In this document: piece after piece, positions 9,121 to 18,100 of the stretch | Numbering within the stretch: the first letter of the stretch is position 1 | How the letters are laid out: every line of letters begins with the position of its first letter | Assembly (NCBI RefSeq): GCF_003003215.1 | Contig: NZ_PVUF01000010.1 | Coordinates: 105,700-169,699 of the forward strand | Direction of reading: 5' to 3' | Origin: Tritonibacter scottomollicae | Lineage (GTDB): Bacteria; Pseudomonadota; Alphaproteobacteria; Rhodobacterales; Rhodobacteraceae | Length of the DNA: 64,000 nt | Position numbers and translations under genes: made by a program | Notes under the pieces: generated by a model | What the model saw: the letters and a program-made list of their open reading frames with translations, nothing else | Databases searched by the model: none | What the model was told of the DNA's origin: nothing

Positions 9121-9423
9121 TTACTTTCGGTTGCCGTCTGCGACGCGGTCTTTCATCAGGTGAGACGGCCGAAAGGTCAGGACCCGGCGCGGCTGGATTG
9201 GAACTTCTTCGCCAGTTTTTGGATTGCGGCCCACGCGGGCAGATTTATCGCGTACGCTGAAGGTGCCAAAGGAGGAGATTTTCACCTGTTCACCGCGCAC
9301 CAGGGCGTCCGACATGTGTTGCAACATGCTCTCCACCAGCTGTGCGCTTTCGTTGCGTGACAGGCCGACCTCGCGGAACACGGCCTCGCTCAGATCCATT
9401 CTCGTAATTGTTTTTTCGGTCAT
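9121..9423 (-). CDS. ihfA: integration host factor subunit alpha
   Basis: A 100-residue HU/IHF-family DNA-bending protein, half of the IHF heterodimer. It matches the family from [19 protein letters not shown] through [19 protein letters not shown] to the DNA-intercalating arm [20 protein letters not shown]. An in-frame ATG 6 bases further upstream is also possible; I chose the start that gives the usual MTEK N-terminus and places GGGGATGG as the ribosome site. A perfect palindrome sits just upstream of the start. The gene lies between fabH and the merR-type gene on the same strand. Confidence 0.95.
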   Translation of the reverse strand: MTEKTITRMDLSEAVFREVGLSRNESAQLVESMLQHMSDALVRGEQVKISSFGTFSVRDKSARVGRNPKTGEEVPIQPRRVLTFRPSHLMKDRVADGNRK

Positions 9424-9433
9424 CGCCATCCCC

Positions 9434-9451
9434 ATTGTTTTCAAAAACAAT
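9434..9451. promoter_or_regulatory. perfect inverted repeat next to the ihfA start
   Basis: Two 8-base arms, ATTGTTTT and AAAACAAT, are separated by CA. They lie about 10 bases upstream of the chosen ihfA start, inside the 59-base-plus fabH-ihfA interval on the minus strand. The arms are pure A/T apart from one base pair, in a GC-rich genome. Either a repressor operator or a short mRNA hairpin affecting ihfA translation would fit. Confidence 0.5.
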
Positions 9452-9510
9452 AGGGTGTTGAGAATTTCCCTGTCAATATCAATGAATTGGAAGGCGCTGT
9501 TTCGTCGGCT

Positions 9511-10482
9511 TTACCACCGAAAAACCACGGCACCCCAAGCCAGACCGCCGCCAATGGCTTCGGTCACGATGAGATCACCCTGTTTGATCTGGCCACGCTC
9601 GACGCCGACGGACAATGCCAGCGGAATGGAGGCTGCGGATGTATTCCCGTGATCCTGTACCGTCACGACCACCTTGTCCATGGGCAGGCCCATTTTCTTT
9701 GCGGTGCCTTGAATGATGCGGATATTGGCCTGATGCGGCACGATCCAGTCCACGTCATCCGTGCTGGCGCCTGCGCGCTCCAGTGCGGTGGTCGCGGTTG
9801 ATGCGAGTTTTTCGACCGCGTGGCGGAAGACCTGGTTGCCCTGCATGCGCAGATGGCCGGTGGATTGGGTCGAAACACCACCATCCACGTAGAGCAGGTC
9901 CTTGTAGCGCCCATCAGAGTTCAGATCGGTGGCGAGAATACCACGATCAGCACTGGTGCCGTCGCCTTCCTGGGCCTCCAGAAGAATCGCGCCGGCACCA
10001 TCACCGAACAGCACGCAGGTGGAGCGATCCGTCCAATCCATGATGCGCGAGAAGGTCTCGGCGCCAATGACCAGCACGCGCTCCGCCTGACCGGACGCGA
10101 TCAGCGCATTGGCATTCGACAGGGCATAGACGAAACCCGCGCAGACCGCCTGGACGTCAAAGGCAAAACCTTTGGTCATGCCCAACTGCGACTGCACCAT
10201 GGTGGCGGCGGAGGGGAAGGTTAGGTCGGCCGTGGAGGTTGCCAGAATGATGGCGTCCACATCCGCAGCAGTGCGGCCGGCGGATTTCAGCGCAGCTTCA
10301 GCCGCACGGGTCGCCATATGCGAGGTGGTTTCATCCTCGGCCGCGAAATGGCGGCGTTCGATGCCGGACCGGGAGCGAATCCATTCGTCGGAGGTCTCCA
10401 GCGTGGCTTCGAATTCCGCGTTTTCTACAATGCGTTCGGGGAGGTAGTGCCCTGCGCCAATCACCACTGCGCGTCGCGTCAT
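9511..10482 (-). CDS. fabH: beta-ketoacyl-ACP synthase III
   Basis: A 323-residue thiolase-fold enzyme. It condenses acetyl-CoA with malonyl-ACP to start fatty acid synthesis. The catalytic triad is visible: Cys114 in VQAVCAGFVYAL, His250 in VPHQANIRI and Asn280 in HGNTSAASIP. The C-terminal GGGLAWGA motif is also present. Length and motifs are standard. It is 15 bases downstream of plsX in the conserved DUF177-rpmF-plsX-fabH operon, which couples fatty-acid and phospholipid initiation to ribosomal protein L32. Confidence 0.97.
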   Translation of the reverse strand: MTRRAVVIGAGHYLPERIVENAEFEATLETSDEWIRSRSGIERRHFAAEDETTSHMATRAAEAALKSAGRTAADVDAIILATSTADLTFPSAATMVQSQLGMTKGFAFDVQAVCAGFVYALSNANALIASGQAERVLVIGAETFSRIMDWTDRSTCVLFGDGAGAILLEAQEGDGTSADRGILATDLNSDGRYKDLLYVDGGVSTQSTGHLRMQGNQVFRHAVEKLASTATTALERAGASTDDVDWIVPHQANIRIIQGTAKKMGLPMDKVVVTVQDHGNTSAASIPLALSVGVERGQIKQGDLIVTEAIGGGLAWGAVVFRW

Positions 10483-10497
10483 TCTTTTGCCTGCCTT

Positions 10498-11625
10498 CTA
10501 GTTCGTGCTCCCGGACTCAGAATCGCCGGGTTCGTCCGCGTCTGCGGACGTTGCGTCATCTTGGGCAAGCTCTACGGCGGATGCAACCCGGGCTGCAAGC
10601 TTTTCCGCAAAGCCTTGCTCTGCAAGGAGAAACGCGAGTTTGATGGCAGCAGATACGCCCGTTGCATCGGCGCCGCCGTGGGATTTGACGACGGTTCCGT
10701 TGAGGCCGAGAAAAATGCCGCCATTGACCCGTCGCGGGTCAATGCGTTTCGACAGCCGTGCCAGGGATGTATAGGCCAGAAGCGCGGCAAGCCGCGACAG
10801 AATCGAATATTCAAACGCCTCGCGCAGGGCGGAGCGCAAAAGACTTGCGGTGCCTTCGCCGGTCTTGATCGCCACATTGCCGGTAAAGCCATCTGTGACG
10901 ATCACATCTGCGATGTCGCCGGGAATGTCGCTGCCTTCAACAAAGCCGACAAACTCGTAGTTGGCCTTTTCCGCATTCTGAGAGATCAGCGCATAGGCCT
11001 CTTTCAGTTCGGCGCGGCCCTTGTGCTCCTCGGTGCCCACATTCAGCAGGCCAACACGCGGGCAGGGCAGATCCATCGAGTTGCGAATGTAGGAGGTGCC
11101 CATCAGGGCGTATTGCAGAAGATCCTCTGCGTCGGCGCGCACGTCTGCCCCTACGTCGAGCATCACATTGAAGCCCTGAGGGTTGCGGGAGGGCCAGAGA
11201 ATCGCAATCGCGGGTCGATTTACGCCCGGCAATTTGCGCAGGCGCAGCATCGACAGCGCCATCAGCGCACCGGTGTTGCCGCAAGAGACCACGCCAGCAG
11301 CGTCGCCATTGCGCGCAGCTTCGAGGGCGGACCACATGCTGGTGCCCTTGCCGTTGCGCATCACCTGGCTGGGTTTGTCTTCCATCGTGACGACGTCGCG
11401 CGCGTCACGAATCTCTACACGGCCCGCCAAGTGCTTCCTGCGGGCCACGAGTGGTTCGAGCTGTTCGATAGGACCATGAAGAAGAAACCGGATATCGGGA
11501 TTCTTCTTGGCGGATTTGGCGATGCCTGCGACCACAACGGCCGGTCCGGCATCGCCACCCATGGCGTCCACCGAGATCACGGTGCGGCGGGCATCTGCCT
11601 GCGATGGAGCGGTGTTACCCGTCAT
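10498..11625 (-). CDS. plsX: phosphate acyltransferase PlsX
   Basis: A 375-residue peripheral membrane enzyme that makes acyl-phosphate from acyl-ACP, the donor for PlsY in phosphatidic acid synthesis. The family signature ISVDAMGGDAGPAVVVAG lies near the N-terminus, with SCGNTGALMALSMLRLRKLP and TDGFTGNVAIKTGEGTASLL further in. A short acidic C-terminal tail (residues 355-375) is variable. It is the second gene after rpmF in the conserved operon. Confidence 0.96.
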   Translation of the reverse strand: MTGNTAPSQADARRTVISVDAMGGDAGPAVVVAGIAKSAKKNPDIRFLLHGPIEQLEPLVARRKHLAGRVEIRDARDVVTMEDKPSQVMRNGKGTSMWSALEAARNGDAAGVVSCGNTGALMALSMLRLRKLPGVNRPAIAILWPSRNPQGFNVMLDVGADVRADAEDLLQYALMGTSYIRNSMDLPCPRVGLLNVGTEEHKGRAELKEAYALISQNAEKANYEFVGFVEGSDIPGDIADVIVTDGFTGNVAIKTGEGTASLLRSALREAFEYSILSRLAALLAYTSLARLSKRIDPRRVNGGIFLGLNGTVVKSHGGADATGVSAAIKLAFLLAEQGFAEKLAARVASAVELAQDDATSADADEPGDSESGSTN

Positions 11626-11666
11626 ACGACTGCGTGCCTGCCTGGCATTCGTGATCCCGTTTCGAC

Positions 11667-11873
11667 TCAGGCCGCGTCTTCGTCCAGGTCGATCTCGTCG
11701 GCCTGTGCTACGATTTCTTTGTCGTCATAGTGGCCGCAGGACGGGCACACGTGGTGAGGACGACGCAGTTCACCGCAGTTCGAGCATTCGTTCGGGTTTG
11801 CAGCAACCAGAGCATCGTGCGCGCGGCGGTTGTTGCGGCGCGATTTGGATACTTTGTTCTGTTGGACAGCCAT
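11667..11873 (-). CDS. rpmF: 50S ribosomal protein L32
   Basis: A 68-residue ribosomal protein with the usual basic N-terminus ([20 protein letters not shown]) and a four-cysteine zinc ribbon ([18 protein letters not shown]), so it is the zinc-binding form. The acidic C-terminal end is typical of alphaproteobacteria. It lies upstream of plsX and downstream of the DUF177 gene. Confidence 0.97.
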   Translation of the reverse strand: MAVQQNKVSKSRRNNRRAHDALVAANPNECSNCGELRRPHHVCPSCGHYDDKEIVAQADEIDLDEDAA

Positions 11874-11945
11874 GTCTCAACCTTTGTCTAACTAGGGCCA
11901 CCAGGCAAGAGAGCCGTCGGGCGCGTTTCATGTTTCCGTGTCAAT

Positions 11946-11968
11946 CGGTGTGACGTCCGGTGTGACGT
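11946..11968. repeat. tandem CGGTGTGACGT pair upstream of rpmF
   Basis: Two copies of CGGTGTGACGT lie with a 12-base period in the 279-base interval between rpmF and the DUF177 gene. The interval otherwise contains no gene I can support. The pair may be an activator or repressor site for an internal rpmF promoter. Confidence 0.35.
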
Positions 11969-12152
11969 GCGTGTAGGCCGCAGTCTCTCCGATGTCCAAC
12001 CAAAAATTCCGATGAGCGCGCAAAAATACTGCGAATCTTCGGCGGCGCAAGGCTTTTCTTAGGAGAGCCAGCACGTAAGTGCCAGCAAGAATTCAGGTGA
12101 CATCAGATATTGCAGTCCAGGACATCCTGAGCCACACATCCGAACGCGTCGT

Positions 12153-12701
12153 TCAGGTGTCCTTGTCGCTTGGTTTCATCAAATCTGCAAGCCCTGCAAA
12201 GGGGCGGGTGTCCTCGTCTGTCATCGGCTTGGTGCCGGGTTCAGCGTGCAGGCTTTGTCCCAGTTCCGCGCCGTCCTTGCGCGGATACTGCGGCAGATGC
12301 AGGGCAACACTCTCAACCATTACGTCAAACGGAGAGATGGTTTCACCCAGTTCATCAACGTTGTCATCCTCCGCCATTTCCACCTCCTCCTCTTCGGGGG
12401 TCGCGATATGCGCAAGGAACAGGCGCTCCACTTGCGTGTCGATCCGGCTGATCACCGGCTCCAGCGTCACGACGCAGGGCTGCACGACTGTAAAGCCAAG
12501 TTTGCCTGTCAGGGTCCAGTCCCGCTTGCCGCGCGCCTTGATCTCGCCTTCGAAGCGGAGTTTGCGCAGGGTGTCGACGCCCAGATCATGAGCGATGGCG
12601 CGGAGTGTGTCTGCGTCCGGAACCACCGAAAACTGTGTCGGGCGGTTCTGGGGCAACTCGGCAACCCGCAGGGCTGTCGTCTCGGAAGGGTGCGAACTCA
12701 C
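12153..12701 (-). CDS. DUF177 (YceD-like) protein
   Basis: A 182-residue cytoplasmic protein of the DUF177/YceD family, found next to rpmF in most proteobacteria and implicated in 23S rRNA accumulation in some bacteria. Visible features are the basic stretch FEGEIKARGKRDWTLTGKLG followed by a conserved Cys segment (VVQPCVVTLEPV). Further on are an acidic region, LPQYPRKDGAE and the C-terminal FAGLADLM, all family landmarks. It heads the rpmF-plsX-fabH cluster and is divergent from bamE, with 86 bases between them. Confidence 0.85.
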   Translation of the reverse strand: MSSHPSETTALRVAELPQNRPTQFSVVPDADTLRAIAHDLGVDTLRKLRFEGEIKARGKRDWTLTGKLGFTVVQPCVVTLEPVISRIDTQVERLFLAHIATPEEEEVEMAEDDNVDELGETISPFDVMVESVALHLPQYPRKDGAELGQSLHAEPGTKPMTDEDTRPFAGLADLMKPSDKDT

Positions 12702-12787
12702 GTGTGTACTTTCATTTCTTGAACCAGAAGCCCGAGTTAGGTAATCGGGACTTCAGTCTTTATCAACCCGAAGGGCAGGGGAAGCGC

Positions 12788-13258
12788 ATGATTGCAAGTC
12801 CGAAGACCGTAAAAACCGCATTGCGGGGCGCGCTTCTTGTCGGAGCGGTGTTGGCCGTGACGGCCTGTACCGCCCAGTATCGCAAGCATGGCTGGATCCC
12901 CGGACCGGACCTTCTGAACGAGGTTGTGGTCGGCGTGGATACCCGCGACTCGGTCGCTGAAACCGTTGGGGAGCCGACAATCGACTCGCTGGCCGACGAA
13001 AGCGGATATTATTACGTGACCTCGCGGGTCAAACGCTTTGGCGCAAAGGAGCCTCAGGTGGTCTCGCGCGATCTGGTGGCGATCACCTTCGCATCGTCAG
13101 GCGTGGTGGACAGCGTGCAGCGCTACACGCTGGAGGATGGCCGGGTCATTCCGCTGGAACGCCGCGTGACCGACTCGAGCCTGGAGGATAAGACATTCCT
13201 GCGACAGCTTGTCGGCAACCTGGGCAATTTCAACCCCGGCAGCTTCCTGCAGCAATAA
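12788..13258 (+). CDS. bamE: outer membrane assembly lipoprotein BamE-like
   Basis: A 156-residue lipoprotein with a signal peptide ending in the lipobox AVTAC (residues about 23-27). A SmpA/OmlA/BamE domain follows (VVGVDTRDSVAETVGEPT, then a beta-hairpin region). BamE is a small subunit of the BAM complex that inserts outer membrane proteins. The start follows GGCAGGGGAAG; an earlier in-frame start would put extra residues before the signal peptide. It is divergent from the DUF177 gene. Proteobacterial BamE is usually 110-160 residues, so the length fits. Confidence 0.85.
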   Translation: MIASPKTVKTALRGALLVGAVLAVTACTAQYRKHGWIPGPDLLNEVVVGVDTRDSVAETVGEPTIDSLADESGYYYVTSRVKRFGAKEPQVVSRDLVAITFASSGVVDSVQRYTLEDGRVIPLERRVTDSSLEDKTFLRQLVGNLGNFNPGSFLQQ

Positions 13259-13399
13259 GGCTGCACCACGCGTAAATTATGAGCTCGGGGGATGGATTCG
13301 TCACCCGGGCTTCACATTTGTCATGATAGCAATGCAAGCAGTCCGCCGCCCCGACGCGGAGCGGTCGCGATTGCAGTCAAGATCAGACGCGAGCAGTTC

Positions 13400-14176
13400 A
13401 TGGCCACGACACCCCGGTCCGACATTTCACCGACAGACGAGGCCAACGGTCCTTTGCTATCGAAAGGCCGGTATCGAGCACGGCTTGCGGCGGGCCCGGT
13501 GGACATCGCGGCAGTTCAAGCCCTGCGCACCCTGTGCTTTCGCACCGCGGAGATCGATCAGGACGACTTTGACGCCACCTGCGCCCATGTGCTGGTGGAG
13601 GACACCCGCAGCGACGCGCTGGTCTGCTGTTTCCGCATGCTGGTGCTGGAGGGCGGCCATGAGGTCGCGCGCACCTATTCGGCGCAGTTCTATGACCTCT
13701 CCGGCCTGCGGGACTTCGAGGGCCGCATGGTGGAGATGGGGCGATTCTGCATTCATCAGGGCTGGAGCGATCCCGACATTCTGCGCGTGGCATGGGGGGC
13801 GATGACCGCATTCGTGGACCGGGAGGACATCCAGATGCTGTTTGGCTGTTCGTCGTTTGCTGGTACCGAGACCGCCGAGTATCTCGATGCCTTTGCAATG
13901 CTGAAGCATCGCCACCTTGCCCCGAAACGCTGGTTGCCGCGGGTGAAGGCCCCGAATGTATTCCGCTTTGCCGCAAGGCTGCGACGAAAACCGGACGCCA
14001 AGAAAGCCATGCTTCGGATGCCGCCGCTGCTGCGTACATATCTGATGATGGGCGGCTGGGTGAGCGATCACGCGGTGGTCGACAAGCATATGAACACGCT
14101 GCATGTGTTTACCGGCCTTGAGATCGGTGCCATTCCGCCCGCCCGCAAGCGCTTGCTGCGCGCGGTGGCGGGATAG
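13400..14176 (+). CDS. ornithine N-acyltransferase OlsB-like (hemolysin-like GNAT)
   Basis: A 258-residue member of the OlsB/hemolysin-like acyltransferase group with a GNAT fold. OlsB transfers a 3-hydroxy fatty acid from ACP to ornithine, the first step of ornithine-lipid synthesis. Segments typical of the group are RYRARLAAGPVDIAAVQALR, LRTLCFRTAEIDQDDFDATC, MVEMGRFCIHQGW and LFGCSSFAGTE. A longer reading upstream is possible, but 1-36 would be atypical. No olsA (the second enzyme) is adjacent: the next gene is an ABC-F ATPase 146 bases away. OlsB is my preferred reading, with a related acyl-homoserine-type acyltransferase as the alternative. Confidence 0.8.
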   Translation: MATTPRSDISPTDEANGPLLSKGRYRARLAAGPVDIAAVQALRTLCFRTAEIDQDDFDATCAHVLVEDTRSDALVCCFRMLVLEGGHEVARTYSAQFYDLSGLRDFEGRMVEMGRFCIHQGWSDPDILRVAWGAMTAFVDREDIQMLFGCSSFAGTETAEYLDAFAMLKHRHLAPKRWLPRVKAPNVFRFAARLRRKPDAKKAMLRMPPLLRTYLMMGGWVSDHAVVDKHMNTLHVFTGLEIGAIPPARKRLLRAVAG

Positions 14177-14322
14177 GCTGGACGGGCGCGGTCCTCCCTT
14201 GCCCGGATTGTTCTCATCGGGAGGCGGGCTTCTTGCTGAGCTCGTCGGTTCTGGCACCGCGCGTTGCCCGCGAGCGCGCATGGCCCGTTGACGAAGCCTG
14301 CGGCGCGGTTTAGCTCGCTGTC

Positions 14323-16134
14323 ATGGCACGTATTCCTCTTTTGCAGATGTCCGGTATCTCGCTGACCTTCGGCGGTGATCCGATCTTTTCCGATCTCGAT
14401 CTCGTGGTGCAACCCGGGGACCGGGTGGCGCTTGTCGGGCGCAATGGCTCCGGTAAATCGACCCTGATGAAGGTCATGGCGAACCTGGTGGAGGCGGACG
14501 CCGGCTCCATCGTGATCCCGCCGGGCAATTCCGTCGGCTACATGGAGCAGGACCCCAAGATGGAGGGCTTTGCCACGTTGGGCGATTTTGCCGCCTCCGA
14601 GCTGGAACCGGGGGAGCTGTACCGTGTTGAGCGCGCTGGCGAGGGGCTGAAGTTTGACCCCGCAAGGCCGGTCGAGACCGCCTCGGGCGGCGAGCGGCGT
14701 CGTGCTGCACTGGCCAAGCTGATGGCCGAAGCACCGGAGCTGATGCTTCTGGACGAGCCGACCAACCACCTTGATATCGAAGCAATTTCTTGGCTGGAGA
14801 GCGAGCTGGCCTCGACCCGCGCCGCCTTTGTGCTGATCTCCCACGACCGGGCATTCCTGCGGGCGCTGACCCGCGCCACGCTTTGGGTCGACCGGGGACA
14901 GGTGCGCCGTCAGGACAAGGGGTTCGAGCATTTCGAGGCCTGGCGCGACAAGATCTGGGAAGAGGAGGACATGCAGCGTCACAAGCTCAACCGGCTGATC
15001 AAATCCGAGAGCCGCTGGGCGGTGGAGGGCATCTCTGCCCGCCGCAAGCGCAACATGGGCCGGGTGCGCGCCTTGCAGGATCTGAAATCTGAACGCGCCG
15101 GGCAGATCAAACGGCAGGGTGCGGCGGCGATGGATCTCGAGGCGGGACCAAAATCCGGTCGCAAGGTGATCGAGGCCGAGGGGCTGATTAAAGGCTTTGG
15201 CGACAAACAAATCCTGTCGGGTTTCTCGCTCACCGTGCAGCGCGGGGAACGGGTCGCTTTTGTCGGCCCCAATGGCGTTGGCAAGACCACCCTTCTGAAG
15301 ATGCTGCTGGGCGAAGAGGCGCCGGACGAGGGCAGCGTGAAGCTCGGCACCAATCTGGAGGTTGCGGTGTTCGATCAGACCCGCGACCAGCTTGATGGCA
15401 ATGCGAGCCTGTGGGAAAACCTGACCGCCGATCCGCTGATGGGGATTTCCGGCAAGGCGGATCAGGTCATGGTGCGGGGCCAGCCCAAACATGTGGTTGG
15501 CTATCTGAAAGAGTTCCTGTTCGACGAGCGTCAGGTGCGCGCGCCTGTCCGCTCCCTGTCGGGGGGCGAAAAGGCGCGTTTGCTGTTGGCGAAACTCATG
15601 GCGCGATCTTCCAATATGCTGGTGCTCGACGAGCCGACCAACGATCTGGACGTAGAGACGCTCGACCTGCTGCAGGAATTGCTGGACGGCTATGACGGCA
15701 CCGTGCTGCTGGTGAGCCACGACCGGGATTTCCTGGATCGTGTGGCGACCACGACGGTGGCGATGGAGGGGCAGGGCAATGCAACCGCCTATGCCGGTGG
15801 CTGGAGCGATTACCTCGCGCAGCGGGCGCCGGCTGAGGTTGTCGAGAAGGCAGAGAAACCCAAGGCGACCAAGTCGAAGGCAAAGGCGGAGGCCCAGGCG
15901 TCAAAGGATGTGCTGAGCTTCAAGGAAAAGCACCGCCTCGAGGCGCTTCCGGCTGAGATTGACCGGCTGGAACAGGAAATCGCCAAGCTGGAGCAGCTGA
16001 TGGCCGATCCCGAGTTGTTCACGCGGGAACCGGTCAAGTTCAAGAAGGCCACCGAAGCCCTTGTTCAGAGACAGGAAAAACTGGCTGCCGCGGAAGAGGA
16101 ATGGCTGGTGCTGGAAGAGAAGGCCGGCGGCTGA
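14323..16134 (+). CDS. uup: ABC-F ATPase, Uup-like
   Basis: A 603-residue soluble protein with two ABC ATPase domains and no membrane segments. Domain 1 has Walker A GRNGSGKST (about 40-48), signature TASGGERRRAALA and Walker B LMLLDEPTNHLD. Domain 2 has GPNGVGKTT, SLSGGEKARLLLA and LVLDEPTNDLD. The C-terminal 90 residues form a coiled coil (LPAEIDRLEQEIAKLEQLMA), as in Uup, which binds DNA or the ribosome. ABC-F proteins of this type act on stalled ribosomes or in DNA repair rather than in transport. It is followed by a palindromic repeat, then the convergent SDR gene. Confidence 0.9.
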   Translation: MARIPLLQMSGISLTFGGDPIFSDLDLVVQPGDRVALVGRNGSGKSTLMKVMANLVEADAGSIVIPPGNSVGYMEQDPKMEGFATLGDFAASELEPGELYRVERAGEGLKFDPARPVETASGGERRRAALAKLMAEAPELMLLDEPTNHLDIEAISWLESELASTRAAFVLISHDRAFLRALTRATLWVDRGQVRRQDKGFEHFEAWRDKIWEEEDMQRHKLNRLIKSESRWAVEGISARRKRNMGRVRALQDLKSERAGQIKRQGAAAMDLEAGPKSGRKVIEAEGLIKGFGDKQILSGFSLTVQRGERVAFVGPNGVGKTTLLKMLLGEEAPDEGSVKLGTNLEVAVFDQTRDQLDGNASLWENLTADPLMGISGKADQVMVRGQPKHVVGYLKEFLFDERQVRAPVRSLSGGEKARLLLAKLMARSSNMLVLDEPTNDLDVETLDLLQELLDGYDGTVLLVSHDRDFLDRVATTTVAMEGQGNATAYAGGWSDYLAQRAPAEVVEKAEKPKATKSKAKAEAQASKDVLSFKEKHRLEALPAEIDRLEQEIAKLEQLMADPELFTREPVKFKKATEALVQRQEKLAAAEEEWLVLEEKAGG

Positions 16135-16143
16135 ACAGGTGTT

Positions 16144-16302
16144 TCGCTTCGGGCTTTGCCCGAAGCGACCAGCGCCGCGCGCGCCCCTGCGGGGCGCGCG
16201 CGGCGCCATGCCGAACCGGATCAGGTCCACAGGGATCAGGAAGGTCTGGAACGACCTGAGGCACCATGCGTGGAGGTGAGCGGACGGGAGAGGCCCGCCC
16301 GC
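16144..16302. repeat. multi-hairpin intergenic repeat, copy A (REP/BIME-like)
   Basis: Between the uup-like gene and the convergent SDR gene lie three hairpins. CGCTTCGGGC/GCCCGAAGCG spans 16145-16167. A perfect 16-bp stem spans 16172-16206, with outer arm GCGCCGCGCGCGCCCC and loop TGC. GCGGACGGG/CCCGCCCGC spans 16280-16302. Read on the minus strand, the order and the joining GGTCGCTTCGGG match copy B at 20958-21080. No coding sequence is visible. Confidence 0.75.
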
Positions 16303-16310
16303 GCAAGACC

Positions 16311-17066
16311 TCAGCGCATCCGCAATGCGCCGTCGAGGCGAATGACCTCGCCGTTCAGATATCCCATTTCGACGATGAAACCGGCCAGCCGCGCATATTC
16401 CTCCGGATCGCCGAGACGTGCGGGATTCGGAACATCCGCTGCCAGCTGCGCTTGGGCCTCTTCCGGCAGTCCCGCAAGCATCGGTGTCATGAAGATCCCC
16501 GGTGCGATCGCCATGACCCGAATGCCGGAGGACGCCAGATCGCGGGCCATCGGCAGGGTCATGCCAACAATGCCGCCCTTGGAGGCTGCATAGGCCGCCT
16601 GACCCTTTTGCCCGTCAAAGGCAGCGATCGACGCAGTGTTGATGATGACGCCGCGTGCGCCGTCTTGCTCTGGATCGTTCTTGGCAATCGCCGCTGCGGC
16701 CAGACGCGAGACGTTGAAGCTGCCAACTAGGTTGATGTCGACGGTTTTCTGAAACGCGCCAAGGGGATGCGGGCCGTCGCGCCCTACAGTCTTGATCGCA
16801 TGCGCAATACCGGCGCAGTTCACCGCTGCGGTCAGCCCGCCCATCTTTTCCTGTGCCAACGCAATCGCGGCCTCTACGCTTTCTTCGCTGGTGACGTCCG
16901 TCTCTGCGAAATGCGCACCGATGCTGTCGGCTATCCTCATGCCGCGATCCGTGTCGCGATCCAGGATGGTGACGGCAGCACCTGCATTGCGGAAATGGCG
17001 GGCGGTGGCCTCGCCAAGGCCGGATGCGCCGCCGGTGACAACGGCGCGTGTGGTTGCGAGTCTCAT
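16311..17066 (-). CDS. short-chain dehydrogenase/reductase, 3-hydroxyacyl-CoA DH type-2-like
   Basis: A 251-residue classical SDR. It has the NAD-binding motif [16 protein letters not shown] near the N-terminus, the acidic LDRD that selects NAD(H), VNCAG, and the catalytic YAASKGG with an upstream Ser ([11 protein letters not shown]). The pattern [17 protein letters not shown] is shared with 17-beta-HSD10-type 3-hydroxyacyl-CoA dehydrogenases, so a role in fatty or branched-chain acyl-CoA oxidation is plausible. I chose the start at 17066 because GGGAGGAG lies just upstream; an ATG 18 bases earlier would contain this site. It is not in an operon with other acyl-CoA genes here. Confidence 0.85.
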   Translation of the reverse strand: MRLATTRAVVTGGASGLGEATARHFRNAGAAVTILDRDTDRGMRIADSIGAHFAETDVTSEESVEAAIALAQEKMGGLTAAVNCAGIAHAIKTVGRDGPHPLGAFQKTVDINLVGSFNVSRLAAAAIAKNDPEQDGARGVIINTASIAAFDGQKGQAAYAASKGGIVGMTLPMARDLASSGIRVMAIAPGIFMTPMLAGLPEEAQAQLAADVPNPARLGDPEEYARLAGFIVEMGYLNGEVIRLDGALRMR

Positions 17067-17146
17067 CTTTCTCGCTCCTCCCATGAAATGAACATGCGTT
17101 CAAATAATCATGGCGCAGCGTGTCTGTCCAGTGTCGACCCGCCCTG

Positions 17147-18070
17147 TCAGATCCCCATCAGCTTTCGGTCCAGGGCGGCCAGCGGCGCCAGACGTCGCCC
17201 AAGGGGCGGCCAGTAAACCCAGGTGCCGCCGAGCCGTTCGACGCGGGCACCGGTGCCCAGCTTGAACCGGGCCAGGCCGCTGGCGTCTTCGGTGTTGAGC
17301 ACCCCGAGATCCAACTGCCGGATGCCCTTGTCCGCCAGCCAGTTCATTGCTTGCCACATCAGCAGGTTATGAGCCGACAGAGCTCGGCCGCGATCCATGC
17401 TGTGGGCGATGTGATAGGTCGCCCCGTCGCCATGAGTCAGCACCAGGATGCCGGCGACGGTTTCACGCCCCTCATGCGCCTCGAACAATTTGGCGCAGCC
17501 CCGGTTGGCTTTGGCATAGGCGAGGGTCAGGGCCGTGGGCCAAGAGCGATAGCGGCGTTTCACTTGCTGCGCAGCATCCGCTTGCAGCAGCCAGTGGTCA
17601 TATTTGAGAGGCATGTTCTGGCGGGTGATACGCAGGGAGCTGCCCTCGGCGTGGACCAGACGATTGCGCCATTTCTGCTCCAGACCAGCGCGCTGCGCGT
17701 CGCGACACGGGAGGATGTCCAGTTGCCCGACGCTGGCCGGGGTCATCAGGGGCAGGGCGCCCAGCCGCGCGAGATCCGAAACGGGGCGTTCTGGCGACAG
17801 GATCACTGGGGTACGACGCAGGCCTTCTTCCTGCAGGATCTCCAGCAGACGGGCAGGCGCAACCAGGTCAGCGCGGTTGATCATAGCGATCGGCATGCCC
17901 CAAATCCTGCGCCGCAGGACAACCATGTCTTGCATCCGGTCAAGCGCCATCACGTCCTGACCAGCACAGCGCAGCGCGCGCGTGAACTCAGGCGATTGTG
18001 CAAGCGTGCGGGCAAGGGGAGAACGCTGAATGGGACGGGGCATGACATCTGCGGAGCCAAGGTCGAACAT
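17147..18070 (-). CDS. FemAB/GNAT-type acyltransferase
   Basis: A 307-residue protein resembling the FemAB-like GNAT acetyltransferase group (Acetyltransf_6 type). The first half is poorly conserved (LARTLAQSPEFTRALRCAGQ). The second half shows the acceptor-binding fold: GCAKLFEAHEGRETVAGILV, then GATYHIAHS, HNLLMWQAMNWLADKG, IRQLDLGVLNTEDASGLARF and a C-terminal WVYWPP. Such proteins attach amino acids or acyl groups to cell-envelope or exported molecules. No neighbours specify the substrate. No signal peptide or membrane segment is seen. Confidence 0.75.
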   Translation of the reverse strand: MFDLGSADVMPRPIQRSPLARTLAQSPEFTRALRCAGQDVMALDRMQDMVVLRRRIWGMPIAMINRADLVAPARLLEILQEEGLRRTPVILSPERPVSDLARLGALPLMTPASVGQLDILPCRDAQRAGLEQKWRNRLVHAEGSSLRITRQNMPLKYDHWLLQADAAQQVKRRYRSWPTALTLAYAKANRGCAKLFEAHEGRETVAGILVLTHGDGATYHIAHSMDRGRALSAHNLLMWQAMNWLADKGIRQLDLGVLNTEDASGLARFKLGTGARVERLGGTWVYWPPLGRRLAPLAALDRKLMGI

Positions 18071-18100
18071 GCAGCCATTAACAGGATGGAAACCTAATTC

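Noticed and set aside
14068..15720. A 550-codon minus-strand open frame opposite the uup-like gene, and similar long frames opposite eno (27876-29366) and nagZ (598-1749).
   Set aside because: They are antisense to strongly recognisable genes, lack ribosome sites and give low-complexity His/Arg/Pro/Gln-rich sequence typical of GC-rich shadows.
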